This document shows, piece by piece, positions 1 to 9,400 of a stretch of DNA of 53,317 nt. A model generated the notes under the pieces. It saw only the letters and a program-made list of their open reading frames with translations. It was not told the origin of the DNA and made no database searches. The position numbers and the translations under genes were made by a program. Origin of the DNA: Candidatus Borkfalkia excrementavium (GTDB taxonomy: Bacteria > Bacillota > Clostridia > Christensenellales > Borkfalkiaceae); NCBI GenBank assembly GCA_019115945.1, contig DXCO01000038.1:1-53317 (forward strand), read 5' to 3'. The stretch's first letter is position 1. Each line of letters begins with the position of its first letter.

Positions 1-58
1 CCTGTAAAATTATTTTACCCCCCCCCCCCCGACGTTCGGAGGAAGGAAGGTTGTCGAT

Positions 59-1936
59 TTATCCCTGATCTGACGCTTCTGCGTTCATCCAGACGGTGAT
101 CCTGTTGTTTTTGTCCGTCCAGTGCTTTCCGCAGGAAGCATAATCGGTCAAAAGGATCGCGCTGCCGCCTACCGTTTCCAGTTTCAGGCGGATCTGCTCC
201 TGCCCCTCTGCGGGAATACGGCCGAATACAGGCCTGCCCGATCGCGTGCGGTATATAAATTGATTTGTCAGCACCGCGCCGCCCTCTTTATATTCGTCTC
301 TTGCGAGGATCAGCGGCCCGTATGAAAAACATTTGCGGCCGTTTTTCTGCTTAACGCGCAGTTCCTGCGGCAGTTCGAGTTCCAGAACGTCTCCCTCTTT
401 CCATTCCCGAAAAAGGGTGTGATATCCGCTCCGCGCGGCGGCCCGTTTGCCGCCGCAAACGATAACGCCCCGCGCGCACCATTCGGGTATGCGCACGCCG
501 ATGCCGAATTTTTCCGGCCGTTCGAGGCGGATTTCCGCGCGGAATTTTCCGCCGGCGGGATAATCTGTACGAAAACGGAAAACGATTTTCTGCCCCTGCG
601 GGGTTTCGCCGTCCGCACTGCCGTTCAGAAAGAAATTCAGATAAAAGACATCCGCGCATTGCGCCGCGGCATACAGCGGATAGAGCGCCGTGCCCGCCGC
701 GCCGATACAGGCACAGCAGCCGTAAAAACCGCCCTCCGGAAATTCCTTGAAGCCGCCGATGCCGCGCCCGCGCGTGTTGTTGTAAAGGGGGCTGTAACTG
801 TCGAACGGAAGGCCGTGCATGTAACGCTCTTTTTCAAAACTGAACATATCGCAGCCGCAATCGTTGATACTGCCGTACAATGCGTTCAAAGCCGACCGTT
901 CGATGCGGTCGATATATTTCGGGTCGCGCGTGACCTTCCAAAGACGCGCGCACAGGCGCATCCACGTGACCGTGACGCACGTTTCCTGCATGATCGTCTC
1001 CGAATATTCCGTCTGCTTTTCGGCGGCATGGTCGAACAGTTCGTGCGTACAGCCGGCGCAGCCGATCTCCGTAATGTCGCTCTCGTAGACGGATTCTGCA
1101 AATTTTACGGCCGTATTCAGATATTCTTCTTTCCCCGTGACCTCGTAACAGGCGATCAGCCCCTCGAAAAAGGACATCGTTTCATACGCTTTGGTAACGG
1201 GAAACCGATAGGGATATCCGCCGCCGCGGATATATTCGATCATATTTCCCGCTCCGCAGCCGCCCGTGGAAATGATATACTCCGCAAACGCGAGATATTT
1301 TTTATCGCCCGTAAGTTTGTAAAGTTGCACGAAGGGCTCTAAAATGGAGCAGGAGTTTACGCCGCCCCACCATTCGCTCGTGCACTGGATGGGCGTCTGC
1401 CCCTCTCCGACGCCGATTTTCGCAACGATATAATCGGCATGGCGCCGCATCGCCCGCAGAATGCGGCCGCGCAGCGCGCCGCTCTGGCATACGGCGTAAA
1501 AATGCTGCAGACCGGTGAGGACGTATTTTCTGCCCCACATGTCCCAGCCCGTAAACTCGTGCGCGACGTCGTAAGCGGAAATCCTGCCGAGTTCGTCCTG
1601 CGCGCTTAAAAGATCCTCCGCCGTATCTTCCAGGATCCCGTAAAGCGCCTCGTCCTTCGTATAAAGGTAGGTCAGGCAGGCGCCGCGCATCATCTTGCCC
1701 CAGTATTCGCCCCGCCAGCCTTCGTCGGCGATGTCGGCGTGCGTTCTGAATACGCCGACGAATTTTTTCCATTCGGAAACGTCTTTGAGTTGGCGCTCCT
1801 GAATAAAGCGGGCATAATGGTCCGCAAGTCCTTCGTAGCGGGCGGAAAGGGGCCTCCCTTCCGCCTGTGGATTTTTGCTTTTACTTTTTTCTTCTGCCGC
1901 GTATAAGGCGGAAAGATTTTCCCAAACTGATTCCAT
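59..1936 (-). CDS. GH127-like (DUF1680) beta-L-arabinofuranosidase family protein
   Basis: The 625-aa protein matches the glycoside hydrolase 127/DUF1680 fold: an (alpha/alpha)-barrel for about 430 residues, then beta-sandwich domains. The family's metal/cysteine site is visible: Glu318 and Cys320 in MQETCVTV, and the Cys407-Cys408 pair in FYGCCACIG. In characterised GH127 enzymes the equivalent Cys of the CC pair is the nucleophile held by zinc. There is no signal peptide, so it probably acts in the cytoplasm on imported arabino-oligosaccharides or a related sugar; the substrate is inferred from family only. It is alone on its strand and divergent from an AraC regulator. No Shine-Dalgarno site precedes the ATG, and a TACAAT -10 candidate ends 6 nt before it, so the mRNA may be leaderless. 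A run of 13 C (18-30) lies just past the stop. Confidence 0.85.
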   Translation of the reverse strand: MESVWENLSALYAAEEKSKSKNPQAEGRPLSARYEGLADHYARFIQERQLKDVSEWKKFVGVFRTHADIADEGWRGEYWGKMMRGACLTYLYTKDEALYGILEDTAEDLLSAQDELGRISAYDVAHEFTGWDMWGRKYVLTGLQHFYAVCQSGALRGRILRAMRRHADYIVAKIGVGEGQTPIQCTSEWWGGVNSCSILEPFVQLYKLTGDKKYLAFAEYIISTGGCGAGNMIEYIRGGGYPYRFPVTKAYETMSFFEGLIACYEVTGKEEYLNTAVKFAESVYESDITEIGCAGCTHELFDHAAEKQTEYSETIMQETCVTVTWMRLCARLWKVTRDPKYIDRIERSALNALYGSINDCGCDMFSFEKERYMHGLPFDSYSPLYNNTRGRGIGGFKEFPEGGFYGCCACIGAAGTALYPLYAAAQCADVFYLNFFLNGSADGETPQGQKIVFRFRTDYPAGGKFRAEIRLERPEKFGIGVRIPEWCARGVIVCGGKRAAARSGYHTLFREWKEGDVLELELPQELRVKQKNGRKCFSYGPLILARDEYKEGGAVLTNQFIYRTRSGRPVFGRIPAEGQEQIRLKLETVGGSAILLTDYASCGKHWTDKNNRITVWMNAEASDQG

Positions 1937-1942
1937 GATTTA

Positions 1943-1999
1943 ATTGTAAGGCCAAACCTGAAAATATCATAGTATAATTTTTTCATAAATTTGTATAAT
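1943..1999 (-). promoter_or_regulatory. Candidate activator-dependent promoter of the GH127 gene
   Basis: On the minus strand a TACAAT -10 (1948-1943) has a poor -35 (TATGAT, 1971-1966). Directly upstream are two ATTATAC direct repeats (1978-1972 and 1999-1993) exactly 21 bp apart, the two-helical-turn spacing typical of AraC-family half-sites. The AraC gene starts at 2080. The region is AT-rich, so chance is a real possibility. Confidence 0.4.
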
Positions 2000-2022
2000 A
2001 TGGTCAACTTTGAATTTTACCC

Positions 2023-2051
2023 TTGTTTGCGCTTTCAAATCTTGTTATAAT
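2023..2051 (+). promoter_or_regulatory. Sigma-A promoter of the AraC gene at 2080
   Basis: TTGTTT (2023-2028), a 17-nt spacer and TATAAT (2046-2051). Transcription would start near 2058, leaving a short leader with an AGAGAGG ribosome site before the ATG at 2080. Confidence 0.6.
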
Positions 2052-2079
2052 GACCTAAACGATTCAAAGAGAGGCAAAA

Positions 2080-3003
2080 ATGCAGCAATATCCGCCCGTT
2101 TTGGCAAACCATAAAAAGACGCAGACGTTCGATCTGAACGACGATATTTTTCACCTTTACGATCATCTTGCGTACTTTCACGAGAACGAATTTCCCCTCT
2201 ACATGCACTCGCACGACTTTTACGAACTGAACATCATCACGCGGGGAAGAGGAAGGCACTATATTGAAAACAAAAATTTTCCCGCCGAGCCGGGAGATGT
2301 TTTCGCCATTCCCCCGCATATCCGGCACGGTTACTGGGCGGAAAACGATAAGATGAGCATATTTCATCTTCTGATCGGGAAATATATGTTCACAAAATAC
2401 CATAAAGTATTCGGCCAGTTTTCCGGCGTGCAGTTGCTTTTCGAAACGGAACCGCAGATCCGCCGGAACAGCGACAGAGTCTCTTTATTTCTGCACCTGA
2501 CCGAAGAGCAGTTGCTCGAATATCTGCCGAAAATGAAAGAACTCATCCAATTGTCCTCCTTTTCCTACGACGGATCGAAAACGCTGTTCGAACTGCGTTC
2601 GGTATGCCTGATCTGCGACCTTGCGCACCTTATTTCCGCCGATTACAGATCGAAGACGACGGAAGAACATACCAATCACACCGTGTATTCCCTGATCCCT
2701 ACGGCGGAATATATGAACGAAAATTACGGCAACCATATCACGCTGACAGATCTTGCAAAAAGGGCGATGCTCTCTTCTTCCAGTTACATGCGCCATTTCA
2801 AAAAACTTTTCGGCCTTCCGCCCATAGAATACCTGATCCAACTGCGGGTGAAACATGCGTCGGAAATGCTTGCGGAGACGGATAAATCCATTACCGCCAT
2901 CGCGCAGGACTGCGGCTTTTTCGACTGCTCGCACATGACGCGCATCTTCAAACAGGTTTACGACCTCACCCCTTCCGAGTACAGAAAAAAACATAAAAAC
3001 TGA
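2080..3003 (+). CDS. AraC-family transcriptional regulator with cupin sensor domain
   Basis: This 307-aa regulator has an N-terminal cupin-type sugar-sensing domain, seen as MHSHDFYELN followed by the PGDVFAIPPH strand, and a C-terminal double helix-turn-helix from about residue 205. The HTH shows the canonical LTDLAKRAMLSSSS and the terminal FFDCSHMTRIFKQVY ... TPSEYRK signature. It is divergent from the GH127 gene with a 143-bp shared region, so it most likely activates that gene in response to a sugar. The effector is not identifiable from sequence. It ends at a bidirectional terminator. Confidence 0.9.
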   Translation: MQQYPPVLANHKKTQTFDLNDDIFHLYDHLAYFHENEFPLYMHSHDFYELNIITRGRGRHYIENKNFPAEPGDVFAIPPHIRHGYWAENDKMSIFHLLIGKYMFTKYHKVFGQFSGVQLLFETEPQIRRNSDRVSLFLHLTEEQLLEYLPKMKELIQLSSFSYDGSKTLFELRSVCLICDLAHLISADYRSKTTEEHTNHTVYSLIPTAEYMNENYGNHITLTDLAKRAMLSSSSYMRHFKKLFGLPPIEYLIQLRVKHASEMLAETDKSITAIAQDCGFFDCSHMTRIFKQVYDLTPSEYRKKHKN

Positions 3004-3069
3004 AAACCGGTTCCATGCACGAAAAAGAGGCGCGCAGGACCGCACCCCTTTATGATCTTTATAATATAA

Positions 3070-3105
3070 AAAAGGTGCCGCGAAAAATTTCGCGGCACCT
3101 TTTTT
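3070..3105. terminator. Bidirectional intrinsic terminator
   Basis: Perfect 15-bp stem (AAAGGTGCCGCGAAA, 3071-3085, with its complement 3088-3102) flanked by A and T runs. It separates the convergent AraC gene (ends 3003) from the seven-gene minus-strand operon that ends at 3115. Confidence 0.9.
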
Positions 3106-3114
3106 ATATTTGCT

Positions 3115-4539
3115 TTAACCGTTTTTCAGATTGACGGGGATAACGAAGGCCGCTTCTCCCACGCCGACTTCCAGCGTCAGGGCGCCGTCCTTCACTTCCA
3201 CCGTTTCGGGAACGCCGTTGCGATATACGATCGCGCGGTTTGCGTCCGTTATGACCATGTTGACCGTAGCGGTGTCATCTTGCGTACCGACGTCGGGATC
3301 GACAAAGTTGGTCACCATGTAAGCGGGCTGCGAATTTTCGTCAGTGAAATGTCCGACGATGAGATCTTCCGTCGAAGAGAGGAACTCGACGCCGGGCAGA
3401 GACGCAAGCCCGAACTGCGTTTTCGAAAACAGAGTGTTGCCGTCATTTCCCTCGCCGAGCACATACTGTACCCCCTGCCAGTCGTAACGCAAAAATACGT
3501 GATCCCAGGAAAGGATCTCCAAATTGACTTTTTTGGCGTATTCGTAGGTCGGGCGGGTCGTGCAGCCGTCCGCGGAGATCATGCTGTCTACATTAAACCG
3601 ATTGCTGTTCGGATCGGCGTCTTTATTGCCGTGCGAAGTGAAATGAGAAAGCCCCCGCGCCCCGTACGCCATATATACGTTCGCCTGATAGCGAAGCCGC
3701 TCTTCCGTCGCGTCGCGGTATTTGTTGTAATGCCCCGTCGAGAGCAGGAAGAAATGGGGGAACGCATCCCACGATTTCGCGCATTCGGCGACCGTTTCGC
3801 AGGAGATGAGCCATTCCGGCTCAAGATAGTAGCCGCTGATATTGTCTGCGGAACCCGTGTAGCAGAGCGGATAATGGTCGACAGACAAAAATTTCAGGCC
3901 GTCGACATAGGGGAACACGGCGTTGCAATACTGCATGACGTATTCGAGATAGGAAGAACTTCTGTTGTCGAGCGAAGGATCGTCGTAATACGTGATGCCG
4001 TACAGGTTGATGATAAAATCGAGCCCGTGAGGAGAATACTTCTCGGCATGATTTTTTGCGAGCACGGTAAATTTATCGTACAGGCCGCTTGCGGGCTCGT
4101 CAAAGTAATAGAATCCTCCCAACCCCTTATGGTCCAGATAATCGTCAAAGACGTTTACGAAATATTCTTCGGGGGAAACGGTCACCCTGCCCATCATCTG
4201 CGGATAGACTTTTATGCCGTACTTTTCCGCATAATCGAGGTAATTGACCATTGTGCCCGAACTCATCAAAGAACTGGACAGCGGCATATGGTTGAAGCCC
4301 GCGTCCGCCATGACTTTGAACGCCTTGTCATATTCGCTCGTAGAAGGGCCGTTCCAGCCGGCGATCCAGAATTCATACGAACCGTCGTCCGTAAAAGACG
4401 GAAGTTCGTCGACGGGCGTCAGTGCGGGTTTTTCACCGTCTCCCTGATTTTCATTCTCGTTTTTCTTGCCGCCGCCCGAACACCCGCAGGCAAACAGAAG
4501 CGCAAAAACGAGCAAAAGAGCCGTCAATGTTTTTTTCAA
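3115..4539 (-). CDS. Lipoprotein with TIM-barrel glycosidase-like domain
   Basis: The 474-aa product starts at a TTG with an AAAGGAG ribosome site and carries a lipoprotein signal (LLFACGCSGGG) and a Lys/Glu/Asn-rich linker. The body looks like a beta/alpha barrel: WIAGWNGPS near the start, repeated 'G(I/L)K(V/F)' strands, GGFYYFDEP (a typical acidic strand end of clan A glycosidases) and SVDHYP. A beta-sandwich C-terminal domain follows (roughly residues 385-474). I do not recognise a specific GH family. It is the last gene of the transporter operon, 22 nt after a permease gene, so it probably processes or binds the transported glycan at the outer face of the membrane. Catalysis is inferred, not shown. 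Confidence 0.65.
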   Translation of the reverse strand: MKKTLTALLLVFALLFACGCSGGGKKNENENQGDGEKPALTPVDELPSFTDDGSYEFWIAGWNGPSTSEYDKAFKVMADAGFNHMPLSSSLMSSGTMVNYLDYAEKYGIKVYPQMMGRVTVSPEEYFVNVFDDYLDHKGLGGFYYFDEPASGLYDKFTVLAKNHAEKYSPHGLDFIINLYGITYYDDPSLDNRSSSYLEYVMQYCNAVFPYVDGLKFLSVDHYPLCYTGSADNISGYYLEPEWLISCETVAECAKSWDAFPHFFLLSTGHYNKYRDATEERLRYQANVYMAYGARGLSHFTSHGNKDADPNSNRFNVDSMISADGCTTRPTYEYAKKVNLEILSWDHVFLRYDWQGVQYVLGEGNDGNTLFSKTQFGLASLPGVEFLSSTEDLIVGHFTDENSQPAYMVTNFVDPDVGTQDDTATVNMVITDANRAIVYRNGVPETVEVKDGALTLEVGVGEAAFVIPVNLKNG

Positions 4540-4561
4540 AATATTTTTCTCCTTTTAAAAA

Positions 4562-5443
4562 TTATCCCTTCAGGCCGCCGCCGAGCGTGAGCGTCATGAT
4601 CTTATCCTGGAAAATGACGAACAGCGCCAAAACGGGGATCACGCTCATCACGACGCCGGCAAAAAGAATGGGGATGTTGAAACCCTGCTGCATGGTATCC
4701 TGCTGATAGACGAACAGCCCCATGCTCATGGTCGGATACGATTCGAGGAACAAAATCGGGTTCATATAATCGTTCCAGGTATTGATAAAACATACGATGG
4801 AAAGCGCCATGATGACGGATACCGCCTGCGGCAGCATCACGCGGAAAAAGACCTGCATATGCCCCGCTCCGTCCAAATACGCCGCCTCCGCATACGCCCA
4901 CGGCAGGCTTTTGAAAAAAGCGTGCAGCATGATAAAGTTAAACCCGAGCCCGTTTGCAAACGTGATCAGCATTAGGGGCGTATCCAGAATGCCGAGCGTG
5001 CCGTACATCGTGTACTGGCTGGGAAGCGCGCCGACGATCGGGAGCATCATCGTCACGAGCGCTACGCCGTAAAGTACGTTCCTGAAAGGGAATTTGTACT
5101 TTGCCACAACGTACGCGCTGACCGTGCTTGCCGCAATCGCGACGAACGTACCTCCGAAAGCATACCATACGGAATTGAGCAGCATGGAAAAAAGGCTCTT
5201 ATTGGAGGCCGACAATTCCTGAAACGCGCCCGTATAATTTTCAAACGTCCAATTTTTCGGGAACCCTACCCTGTCGAGATAATAATCCCCTTCCGTTTTG
5301 AAAGTCGTCATCAGCGTCCATAAGTATGCGTAGATCAATGTGAGAGCATAAATACAAAAGAGAATGAACACGACGATAAACGCAACGCTCGGTTTGCGGC
5401 GCCGGCGGCGGGCAATTTCTTTGCCCAAAGCATTTTTTACCAT
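4562..5443 (-). CDS. Sugar ABC transporter permease (CUT1, MalG type)
   Basis: A 293-aa inner-membrane protein with six predicted helices and the binding-protein-dependent permease EAA loop, seen here as EAAYLDGAGHMQVFFRVMLP, which docks the ATPase. The short C-terminal tail ending MTLTLGGGLKG is typical of the MalG/LacG/UgpE branch. It starts 11 nt after the partner permease with a strong GGAGG site, so the two form the membrane channel. No ATPase gene is present in the operon; CUT1 systems of Bacillota often share one MsmK/UgpC-type ATPase encoded elsewhere. Confidence 0.93.
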   Translation of the reverse strand: MVKNALGKEIARRRRRKPSVAFIVVFILFCIYALTLIYAYLWTLMTTFKTEGDYYLDRVGFPKNWTFENYTGAFQELSASNKSLFSMLLNSVWYAFGGTFVAIAASTVSAYVVAKYKFPFRNVLYGVALVTMMLPIVGALPSQYTMYGTLGILDTPLMLITFANGLGFNFIMLHAFFKSLPWAYAEAAYLDGAGHMQVFFRVMLPQAVSVIMALSIVCFINTWNDYMNPILFLESYPTMSMGLFVYQQDTMQQGFNIPILFAGVVMSVIPVLALFVIFQDKIMTLTLGGGLKG

Positions 5444-5454
5444 ATTCCGCCTCC

Positions 5455-6393
5455 TCAGTACTCGACGTCGGGATCGACTTTATTCATCAGCCAACGGAAC
5501 CCGAATACGATCGGCAGGCTGACCACCGTGAAAAATATACCGATCGCCGCGGGATAATTATAGACGGATGCATCGTGCACCTGTGCGTAAATGAAATAAT
5601 TGATCGTGGTGGTATTGAATTGCCCGTCCATGCCGAACAGCAGGATCGGCCCCGAAGAATTGAACAGTCCCGTCATAGCAAAGATGAGAGTCGTGGAAAT
5701 CGTGGGCCAGACCATGGGCGTTACGACGTTGAAAAGTTCACGCCACCAACTGATCCCGTCGATCTTGCCCGCCTCGATCACGTCTTCGGGGATCCTGCCC
5801 ATCGCGCCCTGATACAGCACGATGTTCACGCCGAACCCTACCCAGACGCAGTATACGAGGATCGTCGGCGTTGCCGTGGCAGAGTCCGTAAGCAGAGCGG
5901 GCAGCCTGACGCCGAACACTTCCATCAGTTCGTAAAGGGGGCCGTAACCGCCGATGATGTTCTTATACATGATGACCATCGCCGTTGCCGAAATGATGGA
6001 CGGAGAGTAAAAAAGCACCCTGAAAAATTTGTATCCCGCAATTTTTTTATACATGAAGTAAGCCACGAAAAACGTTGCCGGTACGATCAGGAAAAAATTC
6101 AGGCAGAAATATTTCATCGTGTTTTTCAGGGCGACCTGTATCCCCGAAGGAAGATTGATCCTGAATTCCTCGAAAAACGTTTTGAAATTGCCCAGGCCCC
6201 AGACATATTCGAGCCTTCCGTCGCTGCCGATCCCGTCAATGACGCGGAACGCCATGATAATGCTGTTGATGTTGATCATCACGTAAAAGACGATAAACCA
6301 CAGCACCGGCACGGCGAGCATCAGAATGATAAAGGGTGCCAAGCCCTTGCGAAAGGGCTTGGGCATCCTGTCTTTTGAGAAAAATGACTTCAT
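5455..6393 (-). CDS. Sugar ABC transporter permease (CUT1, MalF/UgpA/LplB type)
   Basis: A 312-aa permease with an N-terminal cytoplasmic stretch, six predicted helices and the EAA loop EAGKIDGISWWRELFNVVTP. It pairs with the MalG-type permease encoded just downstream. The substrate cannot be read from the sequence; the operon context (binding lipoprotein, glycan-binding lipoprotein, glycosidase-like proteins) indicates an oligosaccharide. The ribosome site is weak compared with its neighbours; translation may rely on coupling, since only 17 nt separate it from the upstream 977-aa gene. Confidence 0.93.
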   Translation of the reverse strand: MKSFFSKDRMPKPFRKGLAPFIILMLAVPVLWFIVFYVMININSIIMAFRVIDGIGSDGRLEYVWGLGNFKTFFEEFRINLPSGIQVALKNTMKYFCLNFFLIVPATFFVAYFMYKKIAGYKFFRVLFYSPSIISATAMVIMYKNIIGGYGPLYELMEVFGVRLPALLTDSATATPTILVYCVWVGFGVNIVLYQGAMGRIPEDVIEAGKIDGISWWRELFNVVTPMVWPTISTTLIFAMTGLFNSSGPILLFGMDGQFNTTTINYFIYAQVHDASVYNYPAAIGIFFTVVSLPIVFGFRWLMNKVDPDVEY

Positions 6394-6410
6394 ACGATTA
6401 CCGCGAAAAA

Positions 6411-9344
6411 TTATTGTCCGAGCGCTTCCAAAGTGACCGCGCCGATATAAAAGCCTGTTCCCGTTTCAAACGCGCTTCCGTCTTCATATTTGACCGTAAG
6501 GAAACTCATTTCCCACTGATTGCCGTCATATTTGGCCCATGCGTTTGCGTCGATCCATTTGACGGAAACCTGCGCGTATCCGCTGCTGTTTGCCTCGATC
6601 GTGGTCGTATACGTTCCCGACGGACGGTCGCTTGTGACGACGATCGCCTTATCGTTGGGGTTGTTGATCCAGATATAGGCCGAAAATTCTTTGGCTTCGC
6701 CGATGTCGGAGGGGATATTCTGCGCCTTGATAAAGCGCATCTGGAACGAGTTTGTCGAAGATGCCGCGGACTCGATAAAGAAACTGCCTTCCGCATCCGT
6801 ATTGTTGGCGTCCTTTACGTCAGAAACGAAGGAATAATCCCAGGCCGTTCTGTGCCCGCCGTGCGGGTTGAAGTGGAACGCGCCTTCAAGTTGATCGAAC
6901 GTATAGATATCCGTACCTTCGTAGTTTCCGCCCTTGATCGGACCGAAGTAGAACGGGCCGTTGTTCTGGTTGTCACTACCGTCATCGATCAGAATAAATT
7001 CGACGACGTTGGAAGGCGCCTGCATCCATGTCTGCTGCCATACTTCGGACCAAAGGTCCATGCTGACCTGCATGGTAACGTATTGCCAGATCCCGGGAGC
7101 GACCGTCTGATTGTTATTGTTTTGCTGAGAAAGGCATAAAACCGCTTCCTTCGTTCCGCCGTTGTAGAACCAGAATCCGATATAATCGTACTGAGACAGA
7201 TCGCTTATGGACGACGACACCACGACGGTATTGTTCTTCCCCTGCGGGCACTCGACTTTTACCGCGCCGGCAAGATCTTCCGCCGAAGGTTTCGCATAGC
7301 CCTCTTCCCCTGCGGGAAGTTCCGCATTGGGCACAAAGGAGATCTCTCCCTCCCTGCCGCTGAACTGCCTGATCTGCGCAAGCCCCTCTTCGCGGTCGAA
7401 ATACGCGATCACGTCCTCTTCGCCTTCGCCGTATACGTCAAACGCAAACTCTGCCAGCGTAACGCCCTGCCATTCGGCGACAAATTTCCATTCGCCTGCC
7501 GTTTCAGGGACAAAAGAGTCCTCTGAAACCGCAGCCTTCGTTCCGTCCGGCGCGATCGCGCTCCAGGTAACGTATTCTTTGCCTTCGCCCGTGATATCGC
7601 ATTGCGGAAGGCTGATCGCCTGCCCCGTTACGCCGAATACGGGCACGTTCTTCGCTGTCACGACGGGCGATTCTACCGCGTCGACCGCACCGAGATAGAT
7701 CCCTTCGCCCTGGGCAAAATTCGAACCATCGGTATAATACACTTCAAAGAAAGACAGTTGCCAGGGATTGCCGTCGAATATCATCCACGCATTGTCCTTG
7801 TCGCTGCGGATACACATCTGCACGCGCGCCGCGGAATTCGCTTTTACGACCTCTTCCAGTTTTCCGCCGGTAGAAAGTTCCGTCACCACTTTGATATCTT
7901 TATCGTTCGGGTTTTTGATCCACGCGCTGACGAGGAAGTCCTTTGTCGTTTCAGGATCCGCCGTCACGTTCTGCGCTTTGATAAAGCGTTCCTGAATCAC
8001 GTTGACGCCGTCTCTGATCGCAAAGAAGAAGGTGCTGCCTTCATGGCCGTCTTCGTGTTCCTTTGTCGTATAGTAATAACCCGAATTGTCGCGGTGCGCC
8101 ACGTGCGTATTCATGTGCATCCTGCCTGCGGGCGTATCGAACGCAAACACGCTATCGCTGTCGTACGCATATCCGGAAATGCCGCCGATATAAACGTCGC
8201 CGTCCACGAGGGGGGCCAGTTCGTCATACAGCGCGACCTCCACCACTTTGTCACATTTCTGCGTGCCGCTCCACTTTTCGTTATACTGATCGGCGCCGCA
8301 GTAAATTGCCATAAACTGCCACTGTTTGGGCTGCAAGGTGTTCTGATTCAGGTTCGCAAAACCGATATTGACGGAAATCACCTGATTGGAATCGTTATAC
8401 GCCCAGAAGCCGATATAATCGTAAGCGGACCAATCGTAAATCGTCGGGCTGATGGTGACGGAGGCCTTTACCCCTTCCGCAGGCGAAATTTTCAACGCGC
8501 CTTTCAGTTCGGAGGCGTCGGGCTTGGGCAGTTCCTCCGTGCCCGCGGGCAGGTCCGCGTTTGCAACGTAACTGAGTTCTTCGTCCCTGCCGTCAAAAGC
8601 CGTAACCTGCGCCATGCCCCATTCCTCGTCAAGGTATGCGATCTTATCTTGTACGGGGTCCTGATCGACTACGGTGAGAGAATAGTCATCATTTTCCACG
8701 ACATTATCGCCCGCATCGGTAACTTTGATCTGATAATTCCATTCTCCGGCCACGTCTGCGGTAAACCATTCGGAGCCGTCCTCTTTCGTCGTGATCTGCG
8801 CCGAAGAGCCGTCCGGTTTAATCACTTTGATCTCAATGTTTTCATCCGGAATTTCGTTATTGTCTTCGACCAGATATTCGGGGACGGGGACTTCCTGGCC
8901 GAGGAGAGCAAACGTGGAGATCAGGTAACGGTCGACCGTAGGCGCCTGACTGTCTATGCACTGGAATATTTTGGTCGCGTCGGCAACGCCTTCATATGCG
9001 CATGTATACGTAACCGTATAATTTCCGGCAGAGGCAGGAGAAAGATATTTTCCGCCCATAACGCTCACCGCTTTGCCGGCAGGATCGGTAACGCTCTTTA
9101 CGCTCACCTCAAACTCGTCACCCGTCATCTTCTGCCCTTCGCCGTCAACGACGTCGGGAATAGAAAGCGTATACGTTTTGCCGATCTCGGCAGCCGGCAA
9201 TACGAGAGATTCTACGTCGATCTTGTACTCGGAGCCGCCGCCGGACGGCGGTTTTTTGCCGTCATCCGCGCAACCGGCGAAAAAGGCAACGCCGAGCGCA
9301 AGGGTAAGTATCGCGATCACGATACTGGTCAGTAACTTTTTCAT
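6411..9344 (-). CDS. 977-aa surface lipoprotein with Ig-like domains and a tandem duplicated module
   Basis: Signal peptide with lipobox FFAGC (Cys25), then two beta-sandwich/Ig-like segments (about 40-130 and 135-227), then two long homologous modules, about 233-565 and 644-977, joined by a third short Ig-like segment. The duplication is clear: IAYLDEEWGMAQV against IAYFDREEGLAQI, YDYIGFWAYN against YDYIGFWFYN, and ERFIKAQNV against MRFIKAQNI. Each module reads as a pair of carbohydrate-binding-like jelly rolls rich in Trp and Tyr. No catalytic motif is seen. Lying between the solute-binding protein and the permeases, it most likely captures polysaccharide at the cell surface for the transporter. 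The function is inferred. Confidence 0.75.
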   Translation of the reverse strand: MKKLLTSIVIAILTLALGVAFFAGCADDGKKPPSGGGSEYKIDVESLVLPAAEIGKTYTLSIPDVVDGEGQKMTGDEFEVSVKSVTDPAGKAVSVMGGKYLSPASAGNYTVTYTCAYEGVADATKIFQCIDSQAPTVDRYLISTFALLGQEVPVPEYLVEDNNEIPDENIEIKVIKPDGSSAQITTKEDGSEWFTADVAGEWNYQIKVTDAGDNVVENDDYSLTVVDQDPVQDKIAYLDEEWGMAQVTAFDGRDEELSYVANADLPAGTEELPKPDASELKGALKISPAEGVKASVTISPTIYDWSAYDYIGFWAYNDSNQVISVNIGFANLNQNTLQPKQWQFMAIYCGADQYNEKWSGTQKCDKVVEVALYDELAPLVDGDVYIGGISGYAYDSDSVFAFDTPAGRMHMNTHVAHRDNSGYYYTTKEHEDGHEGSTFFFAIRDGVNVIQERFIKAQNVTADPETTKDFLVSAWIKNPNDKDIKVVTELSTGGKLEEVVKANSAARVQMCIRSDKDNAWMIFDGNPWQLSFFEVYYTDGSNFAQGEGIYLGAVDAVESPVVTAKNVPVFGVTGQAISLPQCDITGEGKEYVTWSAIAPDGTKAAVSEDSFVPETAGEWKFVAEWQGVTLAEFAFDVYGEGEEDVIAYFDREEGLAQIRQFSGREGEISFVPNAELPAGEEGYAKPSAEDLAGAVKVECPQGKNNTVVVSSSISDLSQYDYIGFWFYNGGTKEAVLCLSQQNNNNQTVAPGIWQYVTMQVSMDLWSEVWQQTWMQAPSNVVEFILIDDGSDNQNNGPFYFGPIKGGNYEGTDIYTFDQLEGAFHFNPHGGHRTAWDYSFVSDVKDANNTDAEGSFFIESAASSTNSFQMRFIKAQNIPSDIGEAKEFSAYIWINNPNDKAIVVTSDRPSGTYTTTIEANSSGYAQVSVKWIDANAWAKYDGNQWEMSFLTVKYEDGSAFETGTGFYIGAVTLEALGQ

Positions 9345-9400
9345 TCAATTTCCTCCTGAATTTTATTTAACGGTCAATGACCGATATTTTTAAAACTTTT

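Noticed and set aside
419-1342. 307-codon plus-strand frame opposite the GH127 gene
   Set aside because: Shadow frame with no ribosome site or family resemblance.
2002-2007. Minus-strand TTGACC as -35 of the GH127 gene
   Set aside because: No -10 hexamer lies 16-18 nt from it; the nearest TATACT is 25 nt away.
7602-9335. 577-codon plus-strand frame opposite the 977-aa lipoprotein
   Set aside because: Shadow frame; the minus strand has a lipoprotein signal, ribosome site and operon spacing.
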